From positions 62,001 to 126,000 of the forward strand of contig JAGRKV010000008.1 of assembly GCA_020442165.1 (NCBI GenBank): 64,000 nucleotides of DNA. The letters run 5' to 3'. A program made the translations under genes and the position numbers. The notes below the pieces were generated by a model that saw only the letters and a list, made by a program, of their open reading frames with translations, was not told the origin of the DNA and made no database searches. Below are positions 27,646 to 37,111 of the stretch, in pieces. The stretch's first letter is position 1, and each line of letters opens with the position of its first letter. Source of the DNA: Hyphomicrobiaceae bacterium. Its GTDB lineage: Bacteria > Pseudomonadota > Alphaproteobacteria > Rhizobiales > Hyphomicrobiaceae.

Positions 27646-28097
27646 GGCCTTTACCCCTAGCGTGGTGCCGTTGCTTTGGTGGAGCTGCGGATCGTGGTCG
27701 GTCTGGCGGCCTTCTCAGGCATGCCCTTCAGCCTGGAACACGCATGTTTCAGCTCTCCCGGCCTCAAGACCGGGCGTGCTTTGATCCACGCTGCGGAGCG
27801 GTTTGGAGCTACGTCTTGGTCGGTGCGATGCCGCGCGTAGATTAGGTGCGCGCTGGGTTGGCGGCGCTCAATGGTTTTGACTGTTTTTACGAGTGTCGCA
27901 TTTCGATGCATGAGCGCCAGAAGGCTTGCTGTCTTCGAGACTTTGTAGAAACTCTACATGTTTTATTTCCATGCAATTTCAATAGCTTGCGCAAAACCCA
28001 AAGTCCCTACAATTGTACTTGCTCCGATAAATGTTTCTCAGGTCGCGCCGCCTATTATGGCCAGAGTGATGAAATACATTTTTTTGCTTGAGGCGAT
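27646..28097. other. Non-coding leader of the RTX gene
   Basis: 452 bases with no convincing gene. It is more AT-rich near its right end (about 27940-28090), as expected for a promoter. A small inverted repeat CCCGG...CCGGG (27757-27769) is present. A Shine-Dalgarno-like TTGAGGCG lies just before the RTX start. Confidence 0.45.
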
Positions 28098-30503
28098 ATG
28101 AGCAACATCGTTGGTACAGCTGCAGATGACGTACTCGTAGGTACGGCCTCGGCTGATGTCATCCTTGGTGGTGACGGCAAAGACCGCATCAACGGCGGCG
28201 ACGGCAACGACAACCTCTATGGCGGTGCTGGCAACGACTATGTCTATGGCGATGCCGGTGACGACGTGCTCTACGGCGAGGCCGGCAATGACACGCTGGT
28301 TGGCGATGCCGGCAGCGATACGATCTATGGCGGCGACGGCAATGACGGCGTGTTTGGCGGTGGCGGCAACGACCTGATTGTGGGCGAAGCCGGTACTGAT
28401 ACAATCTATGGCGATGGCGGCGACGACAATATCGACGGCGGTGCCGATAACGATAAGCTCTATGGCGGATCGGGGAACGATCGCATTTTCGGCGGCGTCG
28501 GCGATGATGTGATCGATGGCCAGACGGGCAACGATACGCTCGTCTATCAGTTCGGCACGGGCGTCGACCAGATGATCGGCGGCGTTGGCGTCGACACGCT
28601 CGAACTGGTTCTTTCCGGGAGTGATCTCGCGGCGACGACGGCGGATATCATTGCGTTTGCCGACTGGCTCGATGCGCAGCTTGTGGCGGCTGGTGGCAAT
28701 GTGGCAGTACTGTCGGCGCTGGCTACAGGGCCGGCATTCACATTCACGGCGATGACCTTGACGGTTGCAGCGGTCGAGACCGTGAATCTCATTGTCGATG
28801 GCCAGCACGTCGACATCGCTACGCTCCGCAACTCTCCGCCTGCTGTTGCGGCACTGCAAGAACTTGCAACAAGCGAAGACGTTGCTTTGTCGGGATTTGT
28901 CCAGTCGAGCAGCGCAACTTCCAAAGTGACCGGTAAAGCGGCTGCCGCAAGCGATCCTGATGGCGACCCGCTTACCTATGCGCTGTCGCTCGGACCCCAG
29001 CACGGCACAGTCGTGCTCGATGAAAACACCGGTGTGTTTGTCTACACGCCTTTTGCAAACTTCTCAGGTGCCGATCGCTTTGAAATCGTCGTATCCGATC
29101 CAAGCGGTGCCAGTGCTGTTCAAGTCGTCGATGTTTCGATTGGCGCGGTGGCTGATGCGCCGGTGCTGACGGTCAACGATACGACCGTCATGGTGAGCGG
29201 CCAGACGATCGTGGGGACCGACGCGAAGGACGTTCTCTATGGCACGCTTGGCGCGGACCTCATCATTGGCAATGGCGGCGATGACATCCTCTATGCTGAT
29301 GGCGGCGTCAACGACTATGTCGTCATGCTCGACATCAATGCAGCACTCACCGATCTTGACGGCTCGGAGACGCTGACGGTTGCCATATCCGGCGTGCCTT
29401 CCGGCGCCAGGCTGTCGGCGGGGCAAATGGTGGCGGATGGAGTGTGGGTGGTCGATGCCACCCAGCTTGCCGGGCTCAGCATGACCGTCGTGGATCCTGT
29501 CGACATGACGCTCGTCGTGACAGCGACGTCAAGCGAGCAGAGTGGATCGGCGGTGACTGTGAGCGCGGAGATCGCAGTCACTTTCGAGGGCATTGACGAT
29601 GGCGGCGCCGACATTCTGCGCGGCGGTGCCGGCAACGACCAGATGTTTGGAGGCAGCGGGCTCGAGTTCGTCGACTACAGCACGACCGGCAACGGTGTCT
29701 ACGTGTCGCTTTCGGCCGGCTATGCCATTGGTGACGGCTTCGATACGTTCTCAGGTATCGAGGGCATTATCGGTTCGGAATATATCGATACGCTCATCGG
29801 CGACAGCGGAGCCAACGTCATCTATGCCGGCGGCGGCAACGATACCGTGCGCACACTCGGCGGCGATGACGTGATCTTTGACGGGGCGGGTAACGACCAG
29901 GTCTTCGCCGGCGACGGCAACGACACGATGGTGTCGGACAACGGCAGCTCGAATGACCAGTACCATGGCGACGGCGGCTTCGACACCGTCGATTATTCCG
30001 CTGTTGAAGGCTCTATCGTGGTCAATCTCGGCAATGGCCTGGTGCGCGGGGCGGCGGGCAACGACCTGCTGTTCAGCATCGAAAGTGTTATCGGCGGTGC
30101 GGGCGATGATACAATACTGGGTTCCAAAGACGACGATACGCTCAACGGCGGAGCCGGCAATGATGTCATCCAGGGCGGTCGCGGTGCCGATATCCTGATT
30201 GGCGGGCTGGGCGACGACGTATTCGTGTTCGACCGGAGCGATATCCTGACCGGCAATACGCAACTGCCTTACGATACGATCATGGATTTTGGCGCGGGCG
30301 ACACGCTCGACTTCCGCGGACTGGTCAACGGTAAAGGTGGGCTCAACCTCGCGACCGCCATACACCTGACGGAGTACGACAACGGCACTCTTGTCTCGGT
30401 CGATCTGGGCGGCAATAGCGGGCTGGTCGATGTCGTGCTGCTGGGTGGCGTGCATGGGCTGGGTCTCGACGATCTCCTGGGTGGCGGCCACGTACTGGCT
30501 TAA
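28098..30503 (+). CDS. Large RTX (hemolysin-type calcium-binding repeat) secreted protein
   Basis: 801 acidic residues with no N-terminal signal, as for type I secretion. Residues 1-150 are a run of glycine/aspartate nonapeptides of the GGxGxDxux type (GGDGNDNLYGGAGNDYVYG and similar, about 14 units). A cadherin-like beta domain follows (DPDGDPLTYALSLGPQHG to FANFSGADRFEIVV, about 290-350), then more RTX units near 375-400, 505-520, 565-620 and 670-720. The C-terminus (DVVLLGGVHGLGLDDLLGG) would hold the secretion signal. The repeats bind calcium outside the cell. Possible roles are adhesin, S-layer or matrix protein. No ABC exporter is in the window. Confidence 0.88.
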   Translation: MSNIVGTAADDVLVGTASADVILGGDGKDRINGGDGNDNLYGGAGNDYVYGDAGDDVLYGEAGNDTLVGDAGSDTIYGGDGNDGVFGGGGNDLIVGEAGTDTIYGDGGDDNIDGGADNDKLYGGSGNDRIFGGVGDDVIDGQTGNDTLVYQFGTGVDQMIGGVGVDTLELVLSGSDLAATTADIIAFADWLDAQLVAAGGNVAVLSALATGPAFTFTAMTLTVAAVETVNLIVDGQHVDIATLRNSPPAVAALQELATSEDVALSGFVQSSSATSKVTGKAAAASDPDGDPLTYALSLGPQHGTVVLDENTGVFVYTPFANFSGADRFEIVVSDPSGASAVQVVDVSIGAVADAPVLTVNDTTVMVSGQTIVGTDAKDVLYGTLGADLIIGNGGDDILYADGGVNDYVVMLDINAALTDLDGSETLTVAISGVPSGARLSAGQMVADGVWVVDATQLAGLSMTVVDPVDMTLVVTATSSEQSGSAVTVSAEIAVTFEGIDDGGADILRGGAGNDQMFGGSGLEFVDYSTTGNGVYVSLSAGYAIGDGFDTFSGIEGIIGSEYIDTLIGDSGANVIYAGGGNDTVRTLGGDDVIFDGAGNDQVFAGDGNDTMVSDNGSSNDQYHGDGGFDTVDYSAVEGSIVVNLGNGLVRGAAGNDLLFSIESVIGGAGDDTILGSKDDDTLNGGAGNDVIQGGRGADILIGGLGDDVFVFDRSDILTGNTQLPYDTIMDFGAGDTLDFRGLVNGKGGLNLATAIHLTEYDNGTLVSVDLGGNSGLVDVVLLGGVHGLGLDDLLGGGHVLA

Positions 30504-30533
30504 CACCCCAGACAGCATTGGAGCGACGCGCCA

Positions 30534-30561
30534 CGGGGAACAGGTTTCGGCCTGTTCCCCG
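30534..30561 (+). terminator. Hairpin after the RTX gene
   Basis: CGGGGAACAGG (30534-30544) and CCTGTTCCCCG (30551-30561) form a perfect 11-base stem with loop TTTCGG, 30 bases past the stop. No strong T-run follows, but its place and strength suit a terminator. Confidence 0.7.
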
Positions 30562-30813
30562 ATGTGCGTCTTGGTCGGTTCACCGGGGATGCGGGCAAGC
30601 CCTGACCGTGACGTTAGCCGTTCCTTCAACTTGATTTGCTAACGGTTGATGGATTGACCCTCGGAAGGCACTTGCATCGGGGGCAACAAATTTTGCACCG
30701 GCCGCACGACTGGCTTGTGTGAACGGACCGGAGCGCCACAAGCGTGAAACCACCGTGGTGGCAGGTACTACGGTCCGGTTCGCGCGCTACGAATGCGCTC
30801 TATGGGGTGGAAG

Positions 30814-31680
30814 ATGGCCAAAAAGACATCCGCGCAAATGATCGTCAATGTCAGCGGTGGCGTTCTCGCCGTGCTGATGTTCGGCTACATGTTCGTGAAG
30901 TACCGGTATATCGACGTGCCGCCGACGGGCTGCATGGAGGCCTATCATCAGGCGGTCCGCTTCAACCTAGCCAACCGCGAAGGCGGGCCGATCTCGGCCA
31001 TCGAGTTGCAGGCGCGCGCGGGCAACGAGGAACAGGGGCTGATGAAGAACGCCAGCGTCGTGCGGCTGGATGATGCCCCGGTCTCCACGGGCCTAGAGAT
31101 TCAGGCCGGCCGCGCCGATGCGCAGAACCCTGCCTCGACCATCGGCATCAATTTTCCGTGGCGTCCGCAGTCACTGCGCAATGCACAGTCGGCCTGCCTG
31201 CGCTATTCGGTCTTTCTGCCCGAGGACTTTGAATTCGGCTTTGGCGGTTATCTCCCAGGCTTTTTCGGTGGCGATGTTCCAGCACGCTCGGAGCAGCCCG
31301 TCGACCGGAGCTTTGCTGCACGCATGATGTGGACCAAGGACGGTTCGGGCATCGTTCTGGCACAGGCCAAGCCTGTTGGCGAACAAGGCTGGCGCATTAT
31401 CAGCAATCCGAAGGGGCGGTTGCGCCTGCCGCGCGGACGGTGGACGACGATCGAGCAGGAACTTGTTCTCAACACGCCGGGGCATGCCAATGGCCAGATG
31501 AACGTCTGGGTCGATGGCGAGAAGATGCTGGAGGACAAGGCCCTGAACCTGCGCAATGAGGAATTCCCGGCAATTGATGGCGTCGCGAACACGGTGGGCT
31601 TCATGGGGGCAGCTCAAACTGCGCCGTCGGGCGCCCAGGGAAAGCTGCGCATCACTTCCGTCGACATCGGCTGGCGCTAG
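30814..31680 (+). CDS. Membrane-anchored polysaccharide-lyase-like beta-sandwich protein
   Basis: 288 residues from ATG 30814. One N-terminal membrane segment (VSGGVLAVLMFGYMFV) is followed by a jelly-roll-like domain: CLRYSVFLPEDFEFGFGGYL, then GRWTTIEQELVLNTPGHANG and MNVWVDGEKML. This pattern recalls the polysaccharide lyase 14-type/alginate-lyase-like fold known from several bacteria. No catalytic residue can be named with confidence, so activity is unproven. A slightly earlier start (30793) is possible. The stop codon lies inside a dispersed repeat (31675-31751). It may act on envelope or matrix glycans beside the RTX protein. Confidence 0.6.
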   Translation: MAKKTSAQMIVNVSGGVLAVLMFGYMFVKYRYIDVPPTGCMEAYHQAVRFNLANREGGPISAIELQARAGNEEQGLMKNASVVRLDDAPVSTGLEIQAGRADAQNPASTIGINFPWRPQSLRNAQSACLRYSVFLPEDFEFGFGGYLPGFFGGDVPARSEQPVDRSFAARMMWTKDGSGIVLAQAKPVGEQGWRIISNPKGRLRLPRGRWTTIEQELVLNTPGHANGQMNVWVDGEKMLEDKALNLRNEEFPAIDGVANTVGFMGAAQTAPSGAQGKLRITSVDIGWR

Positions 31681-31751
31681 ATCGTTTCAGACTTGCGTCG
31701 AAACGATCCAGATTTCTTCGCTCACGCAGCTAATCCTCACTATCGCTCGGG
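31675..31751. repeat. Dispersed palindromic repeat, copy 1
   Basis: About 77 bases that match 63895-63971 at 63 of the 70 positions after the stop codon. It opens with an inverted repeat, CTAGATCGTTTC (31677-31688) and GAAACGATCCAG (31700-31711), then a conserved arm TTCACGCAGC-like region ending CTATCGCTCGG. The TAG stop of the upstream gene is within the repeat. It probably also acts as a transcript end. Confidence 0.85.
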
Positions 31752-32010
31752 AGACCGTTATTCTGTCAGTGCGGGCGCGACCTAGCGCCTCCGCGTGAAC
31801 TGACGGGTGCGCGCGTTCGCTGTAGTGGTGGTGGTCCCTCTATTCGCAACTCTTTACACTTTGGAAACGTCATTGTTGGGAATGCGTTCAGCCCGGGCGG
31901 AAACGACGCTATATTTTTTCCTACGTCGTGACGCCGTCCCCCCCCCATGGCACACGACCTTCGCCCGCGGCTGTTCCCTCCGGCCGCGGGCTTTCCATTT
32001 AGTGGTCGAT
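31752..32010. other. Gap between convergent genes
   Basis: No gene is seen. It holds a nine-base C-run (31938-31946) and a hairpin described separately (31963-31991). Confidence 0.4.
31963..31991 (-). terminator. Hairpin after the nuclease-like gene
   Basis: GCCCGCGG (31963-31970) and CCGCGGGC (31984-31991) form a perfect 8-base stem, 20 bases past the minus-strand stop at 32011. There is no T-tract. Confidence 0.5.
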
Positions 32011-33411
32011 TCAAGTATCGCCAGATGGGCGCCAGCCGGCCTCACGGGCTTCTTCTTCCGAGCAGAACCAGCGGCCGCCGCGCGAAACGCGAACCTGCAT
32101 GCGATCGTAGCCGCGCGACCACGGCATGACGTAGCGCTTTCCCCTGGACGGGGGCTCGCCCTTGATGGGGCAGCCGTCGGGGGCCTTGCTCTTGGCCTCC
32201 TTCCAGGCGGTGGCCCGGTAGTCTTCGGGACGTTCGGCCTTGCCTCCCCATAGTCCGCGGCCAGCTTGGCGTGCCTCATCCTCCAGGCTGGAGTAGCGTG
32301 CAAAGAAGCCTGTTTCGGCGAACACGTTTCCTTCGCCGACCAGTTCGGCTGCCAGGTCCTTGTCTCCTAGCCGGCAATCGCCCGTGGCGCTGTCATCTGG
32401 TCCAGTGGATGAGAGCGTGCAGGTTATCGATTTGCCGCGCACCATCTGAGCCAATGCGGAGCGTGCACTTTCTCCGCATTGCCAGCGGCGGCCGTCGCTC
32501 CGCTGGCAGCTCTGACTGCGCTCCGGCGCCGCGATGTGGGCCAGCCGAACCGTGCGGCGAGCGATGCGCAGCGTGTCGCCAGTCACGGCAACGGCGCGTC
32601 CTGAAATGTCGCCGGTGGCGGCTGCGTTGGCGGACGATTGAACAGGTGTGGGCGGGCTCTTGGCGGTTGCTGTTCGCGGCTCCTTCGCTTGCATGATAGC
32701 CCCGCCGCCCTGGTCGAGCAGGCTGCCCAGTCCAAGCACGACGATGATTGCGAACGTACCCCAGCCAAGCGCTGGCTTGAGAAGACGCATGGATATGGGG
32801 GCTGGGCCTTGGGGCGCGTCAGCGTTGCCGCCGGACACGCGCTGGGTGGCATCTCCGCGTTCGCGCTCGGCAATTGCCACCAGCGCCAATGCCGCAACGG
32901 CAAGGCCGCCGATCAAGGCTGCTGTGATGTCGGGGCCGAATTTCCAAATGCGATAGCTGGCGCCCAGAAGCGCCGCGATGCCGGCTGCACCGATGGCGAT
33001 GCGACGTCGGCGATCGGCCAGTTGGCGCAATAGGGGAACCAGGGCGCTGCCACCTACGGATGCGGAGCCGGCCGCGAAGCGCGCGAACAGTTCGCCGCCC
33101 TTGGTCCAGGTGGCAGCGGCTGCGCGCGCGAGTACATGCTTCAGCCTGCCCAGCAGGGCGCCGGTGCCGGAAATTCCCGATGCGCCGAGGGCACTGCCCG
33201 CCTTGCCAGCGCGGCGCATGCCTTCAGCTGCGGCTTGGCGCGCATCGTTGATCCCGTGAGCGGCTGCGGCGCCCGCCTCCTTCAAACCTTCCGCCGCCGC
33301 CTTGCGTGCATCGTCGACCTTTTGGCGACGATTGGCACGGCGGACGAGAATCGTCGTGCGCACGTAGTCGTGCCACTCGAATCCTTCGCGCTTCTTTCGC
33401 CAGCCCAGCAT
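32011..33411 (-). CDS. Membrane protein with a C-terminal staphylococcal-nuclease-like domain
   Basis: 466 residues from the ATG at 33411. The N-terminus (LGWRKKREGFEWHDYVRTTI) is followed by two Ala-rich helices (DARKAAAEGLKEAG; DARQAAAEGMRRAG), then hydrophobic segments (RIAIGAAGIAALLGASY; ITAALIGGLAVAALALVAIA; WGTFAIIVVLGLGSLL). The C-terminal part is a thermonuclease-like domain: GDTLRIARRTVRLAHIAAPE, then WQCGESARSALAQMV and LVGEGNVFAETGFFARY. In thermonuclease the first block reads DGDTI...R...D; here the Asp of the usual metal site is weak, so catalysis is uncertain. Homologues with this domain in alphaproteobacteria are often of unknown role. It is divergent from the TPR gene. Confidence 0.72.
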   Translation of the reverse strand: MLGWRKKREGFEWHDYVRTTILVRRANRRQKVDDARKAAAEGLKEAGAAAAHGINDARQAAAEGMRRAGKAGSALGASGISGTGALLGRLKHVLARAAAATWTKGGELFARFAAGSASVGGSALVPLLRQLADRRRRIAIGAAGIAALLGASYRIWKFGPDITAALIGGLAVAALALVAIAERERGDATQRVSGGNADAPQGPAPISMRLLKPALGWGTFAIIVVLGLGSLLDQGGGAIMQAKEPRTATAKSPPTPVQSSANAAATGDISGRAVAVTGDTLRIARRTVRLAHIAAPERSQSCQRSDGRRWQCGESARSALAQMVRGKSITCTLSSTGPDDSATGDCRLGDKDLAAELVGEGNVFAETGFFARYSSLEDEARQAGRGLWGGKAERPEDYRATAWKEAKSKAPDGCPIKGEPPSRGKRYVMPWSRGYDRMQVRVSRGGRWFCSEEEAREAGWRPSGDT

Positions 33412-33795
33412 CGTTGCTTTCTGCCCCGTCAAATTGTCCGGTTCTTGACCGCGGCCCAGTTTCGCGGCGGATTTAGCTGTACGGGCTGGCCCGGCTGCCT
33501 CCATGCTGTGCCCGGAGCGGAAACTCCACGCCGTTGTCCGGTGGCGCTCTATGGCAGGGCTCGCCGTGGTGCCGGGGGCTGCGACCCACGCCTCACAGCC
33601 GCTAGATTCCAAGGCGGGAATTGTGTGCTAAGTTGGGGTGCGTGGCCAGCAGTCCAGGCGCCGCAATAAGCCGCAAAGCATGGGTTGCCCACAACCAATC
33701 GGCGCTGGCTGGCGATTGTTGGACTGTTGGCGCATATATGGCTCCACTGGCTCCCCAAAAGGCCGAGTGCAATCAATAACAAGGATGGAAAAAAC
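33412..33795. other. Divergent promoter region
   Basis: 384 bases between the nuclease-like gene (left) and the TPR gene (right). No gene of its own is supported; longer starts for both neighbours would reach into it but lack family features. An AAGGATGG Shine-Dalgarno is at 33781-33788. Confidence 0.45.
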
Positions 33796-34356
33796 ATGAC
33801 GGCAGCTTATGGCTTGGGTGGACATATCCGCGGTGTTTTTCTGGTCTGTGGTGCCGTGCTGGCGTTCTCGTTGCTGGTGGGCGGGGCAACCATCGCCAGC
33901 GCCGGGAAAGATCTCGGACCCTCTGGCGGCTGCGACGGGCTCGCCAAGGGTTCGCCTGCCTGGAACGGCTGTGTCGGCGCGGTTTCAGCGCGGTTGTCGG
34001 ACGATGACCTGTTTTATGCTGGTTATTGGTTGGCGCGGCTCGGTCGCTACGAGGAAGCCATCGGCTATCTGAAGCAGGCCAAGGAGCCTGATGCCCGCAG
34101 CCTTACTTATCTGGGTTTTGCCACGCGCAAGTCCGGCGATGTGGCTGGTGCCTTCCCGCTCTATCGCAAGGCGCTCGCTATGGAACCCGACTATGTCGTA
34201 GCGCGCGCCTATCTGGGTGAGGCGCTTTTGACGGTTGGCGATGTGGCCGGTGCAAAGCATGAGCTTGCCGAGATTGCGCGCCGGTGTGGCGCGACGTGCG
34301 CGGCCTATGATGAACTGGCGCGCAATGTTGCTCGCATAGGTAGCGCGCGCGGGTGA
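33796..34356 (+). CDS. Exported TPR-repeat protein
   Basis: 186 residues from ATG 33796, supported by AAGGATGG eight bases upstream. It has an N-terminal hydrophobic segment (GVFLVCGAVLAFSLLVGGATIASA), then a Cys-pair segment (GGCDGLAKGSPAWNGCVG) and two to three TPR-like helices (YWLARLGRYEEAIGYLKQA; ATRKSGDVAGAFPLYRKAL; GEALLTVGDVAGAKHELAEI). It likely serves as a periplasmic or membrane-anchored scaffold. It is convergent with the receptor kinase and may belong to the same island. A partner is not known. Confidence 0.75.
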   Translation: MTAAYGLGGHIRGVFLVCGAVLAFSLLVGGATIASAGKDLGPSGGCDGLAKGSPAWNGCVGAVSARLSDDDLFYAGYWLARLGRYEEAIGYLKQAKEPDARSLTYLGFATRKSGDVAGAFPLYRKALAMEPDYVVARAYLGEALLTVGDVAGAKHELAEIARRCGATCAAYDELARNVARIGSARG

Positions 34357-34389
34357 TGCTGGACTAGCGGGATAAGGCAGCGGTAGCCA

Positions 34390-36876
34390 TCAACTTCCAC
34401 TGCCTGCCGCGACCTTGGCCGTCCAGATGCGAACGGTGCCGTCGGCTCCGCCAGAAGCAACCTGCGAGCCGTCTGGCGAGAACGCAACGGCCTTGACCTG
34501 GCCTTGATGCCCGGTAAAGGCGCGGACAGCGCGCCGCCGGTCTATGTCCCAAAGCCTGACCGTGCCGTCGCTGCCAGCAGAAACGAGGCGACGGCTATCT
34601 GGCGCGAACGCGATCTGGTTGATGGCGCCGGTATGTCCGAGATAGCGGCGGCGCTGGCGTTGTGATGAGGTGCTCCACAGCCTGATGCTGCCGTCCAAGC
34701 TGGCCGCAGCAACGAGCTTGCCATCCGGAGAGATCGCGGTCGAGGTGATGAAGTCCTTTGCGCCCTTGTAGGTGCGGACGAGATCGAGCGTGGACAGGTT
34801 CCACAGTTTGACGGTGCGATCGGCGCCGCCGGAAGCGATGAGAGATCCATGGTCGGCGTAAGCGAGTGCCTGGACCGCGTTGTCGTGGCCGTCAAAGACA
34901 TGGAGTGGCGATGCCGCCTGGTCGGCATCCCACAGCGTGATCTTCCAGTCGTGCGTGGCGGCAAGAAATCGATGGTCGTTACCGGCGAAGGTCAATGACC
35001 AGACGTCAGCCTCGTTGCGGCGATAGCTGGCGCGCTTGCGGGCTGTTGCAAGATCCCAGGCGACCACTTGGCCATCGGCATGGCCAGTGAGCGCGACGTC
35101 GCCGTTGACGGCGATAGAGGATGCGGGACCAGCGTCGAGCGGGATCTGTCGGATCAACCCGAGGTTCGAGGTGTTCCAAGACTTCAGAGTCTCGTCGGCT
35201 CCGGTCGTATAGAGGCGAGAACCGTCGACACTGTACTGCATGGCCGCGACGCCGCCTTTGTGCGCCAAGACCGTTGAGACTTGCGGAGACACCGGTGTGG
35301 TTGGTGCAGCTGCTGGCGCCGTCGCCGTCATCGGCGTGAGCTTTGTTACGGTGACGATCTGCGGCAGACGGTTCTGCAGCATCACGGCGGCCGCCGCCAC
35401 GCATGCACCTATTGCCAGCTTTGCCAGAAGTGGCGGCAAGCGACGTGCGGATTTGGGTTTGTGGGGCTTGGGCGCGCTGTTGCCGGTGAAGAGGCGTGGC
35501 AGACGCTGGCGTGGCACCGGAACGATTTCGCCCTTGCCCGGTTTGGCTGCGGCTTCGCGTTCAGGTTGGGACGATTTCGCCTTTGCCGCAGCCGGCGGAT
35601 TTGGCTTGTCGCCTACTGCTGCCTTGCGTGGCTTGGCTTTTGTTGGCTGCTGCTCCTGGGCTGCTGCCTTGGCATCCATTTTGGGCGGCATTTGCGTCGC
35701 GGCCGGCTGTTCGGCTGCGGCCTTGGCGTTGCTCGCGGAAGCTGGCTTCTTGCCATTCTTCGCCGGTGCAGCGGGGTCCTGTTTGGCGTCTTGCCGTTTG
35801 CCTGCAGGTGTGGGTGCCGCCAAGCGATCCAGGAAATCCAAAAGACCGCCCTGCGGACCGGGAAGGTCCGGCGGTGGCGGCATGGTGGCTTGTGGGGCGG
35901 CTCCGGCCGCTGCTGCCGCCTCGATGCCGTTCTGGAGATGGTTTGCTTCTTCTTCGCGTGCCTTGTCCAGCGCCTTGGACAGCCAACCCTGCCGCGCGGG
36001 TTCGGGCGCCAGCAGATCGCCGCGCCAGGCGGCAATCGATTGCGGGCGGTCCTTGATTTCGAGGGCGAGGGCACGATCGATGGCAGCCAGGAAGCCGGGC
36101 CGGTATGAACTCAGAGCAGCTTCGCGCGCGGACACCAGTTCGTCGTGCACCATGCGGGATGGCGCATCGGGGGGCCGTTTGCCGGTGACTGCATGATAGA
36201 GGGTGGCGCCGAGCGCGTAGATGTCGGTCCACGGCCCCTGGCGCCGGCTCGTTTCGGCATACTGCTCGTAGGGGCTGTAGCCGGGCTTGACGAGCGCCGA
36301 AACCGTCTTGGAGTGTGCCGCGATTTCGCCGCGCGCCGAGCCGAAGTCGATGAGGACGGGGGCACCGGATTTCCGGACGATGATGTTGTCAGGCGCAATG
36401 TCACGATGCAGAAAGTCCGCCTTGTGGATCATTTCCAGGGCGTCGAGCAGCGGCGCGATGATGGTGTCGAGTTCTTTCTGGCGCGGTGCGCGCTTCAGTT
36501 CCTTGAGCCAGGTCTTGAGACTTTTGCCTTCCTCCCACTGCAACACCATGTAGCCGGTGTTGTTCGCGCGGAAATAGCGATAGACGCGCACGATATTGGG
36601 GTGATCGAAGCGGGCAAGGATCTGGGCTTCCTCGATGAAGCGGTCGAGGCCCCAACGGTAGTCGCCCGAGCAGTCCTTGGAGCGCGGCACGGCCTCGCGG
36701 CTGTTGTTTCGCGCGGCGAAGTCAGACGGGAAATATTCCTTGATCGTCACGGCACGGTCGAGCGCGATCTCGTCGGCGAGATAGGTAATGCCGAAGCCGC
36801 CGGCACCGAGCACGCGCTCGATGCGGTAATCTCCGACCAATTCGGTTCCTGACGGTAACGCGATCAGATTCGTCAT
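34390..36876 (-). CDS. Receptor-type Ser/Thr protein kinase with C-terminal WD40 repeats
   Basis: 828 residues. The kinase domain (about 15-275) has the glycine loop VLGAGGFGITY, Lys 46 in VTIKEYFP, HRDIAPDN (157-164, catalytic Asp 159) and DFGSARG (177-183), so it looks active. A long Ala/Lys/Pro-rich linker (about 320-480) leads to one membrane segment (LLAKLAIGACVAAAAVML, about 488-505). The rest is about six to seven WD40 repeats, such as HDNAVQALAYADHGSLIASG and GHQGQVKAVAFSPDGSQVAS, ending TVRIWTAK. The repeats would sit outside the inner membrane. It is divergent from two FHA genes and a PP2C gene, so it forms a likely phospho-signalling set with them. Confidence 0.9.
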   Translation of the reverse strand: MTNLIALPSGTELVGDYRIERVLGAGGFGITYLADEIALDRAVTIKEYFPSDFAARNNSREAVPRSKDCSGDYRWGLDRFIEEAQILARFDHPNIVRVYRYFRANNTGYMVLQWEEGKSLKTWLKELKRAPRQKELDTIIAPLLDALEMIHKADFLHRDIAPDNIIVRKSGAPVLIDFGSARGEIAAHSKTVSALVKPGYSPYEQYAETSRRQGPWTDIYALGATLYHAVTGKRPPDAPSRMVHDELVSAREAALSSYRPGFLAAIDRALALEIKDRPQSIAAWRGDLLAPEPARQGWLSKALDKAREEEANHLQNGIEAAAAAGAAPQATMPPPPDLPGPQGGLLDFLDRLAAPTPAGKRQDAKQDPAAPAKNGKKPASASNAKAAAEQPAATQMPPKMDAKAAAQEQQPTKAKPRKAAVGDKPNPPAAAKAKSSQPEREAAAKPGKGEIVPVPRQRLPRLFTGNSAPKPHKPKSARRLPPLLAKLAIGACVAAAAVMLQNRLPQIVTVTKLTPMTATAPAAAPTTPVSPQVSTVLAHKGGVAAMQYSVDGSRLYTTGADETLKSWNTSNLGLIRQIPLDAGPASSIAVNGDVALTGHADGQVVAWDLATARKRASYRRNEADVWSLTFAGNDHRFLAATHDWKITLWDADQAASPLHVFDGHDNAVQALAYADHGSLIASGGADRTVKLWNLSTLDLVRTYKGAKDFITSTAISPDGKLVAAASLDGSIRLWSTSSQRQRRRYLGHTGAINQIAFAPDSRRLVSAGSDGTVRLWDIDRRRAVRAFTGHQGQVKAVAFSPDGSQVASGGADGTVRIWTAKVAAGSGS

Positions 36877-37111
36877 GAATTCTCGTCACATGCGCACGTT
36901 CGTCGCGACGAATTGCGCGTCCCCCTACCTGGGACGAGACTGCGATTCGTGCCTCCCGCGCCATAACTGGCGCAAGAATGTGGCATGCTCGCGGGCGATG
37001 AACCCGAGATGAACAAATCTTGCCTTTGCCCGATCACGGTCACGGTGTTGCCGCCAATGCGCCGCACCGTGCAACGGCGATTCTCAGTGGCAAGTGGGGG
37101 GATGAAGCGTC

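Noticed and set aside
27657..27911. Minus-strand open frame (84 residues) before the RTX gene
   Set aside because: No family features and no ribosome-binding site; judged non-coding.
28150..28520. Short repeated DNA that might look like a CRISPR array
   Set aside because: The repeats are 27-base coding units of the calcium-binding nonapeptide, in frame, with no spacers.
28038..29003. Minus-strand frame with Ile/Ala/Val repeats
   Set aside because: The repeats are the antisense image of the RTX nonapeptides.
31938..31946. Nine-base C run
   Set aside because: It lies in a gene-free gap between convergent genes, so slippage would have no obvious effect; noted only in the gap entry.
35240..36196. 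Plus-strand open frame (318 residues)
   Set aside because: It is opposite the linker and kinase part of the Ser/Thr kinase and has low-complexity composition.
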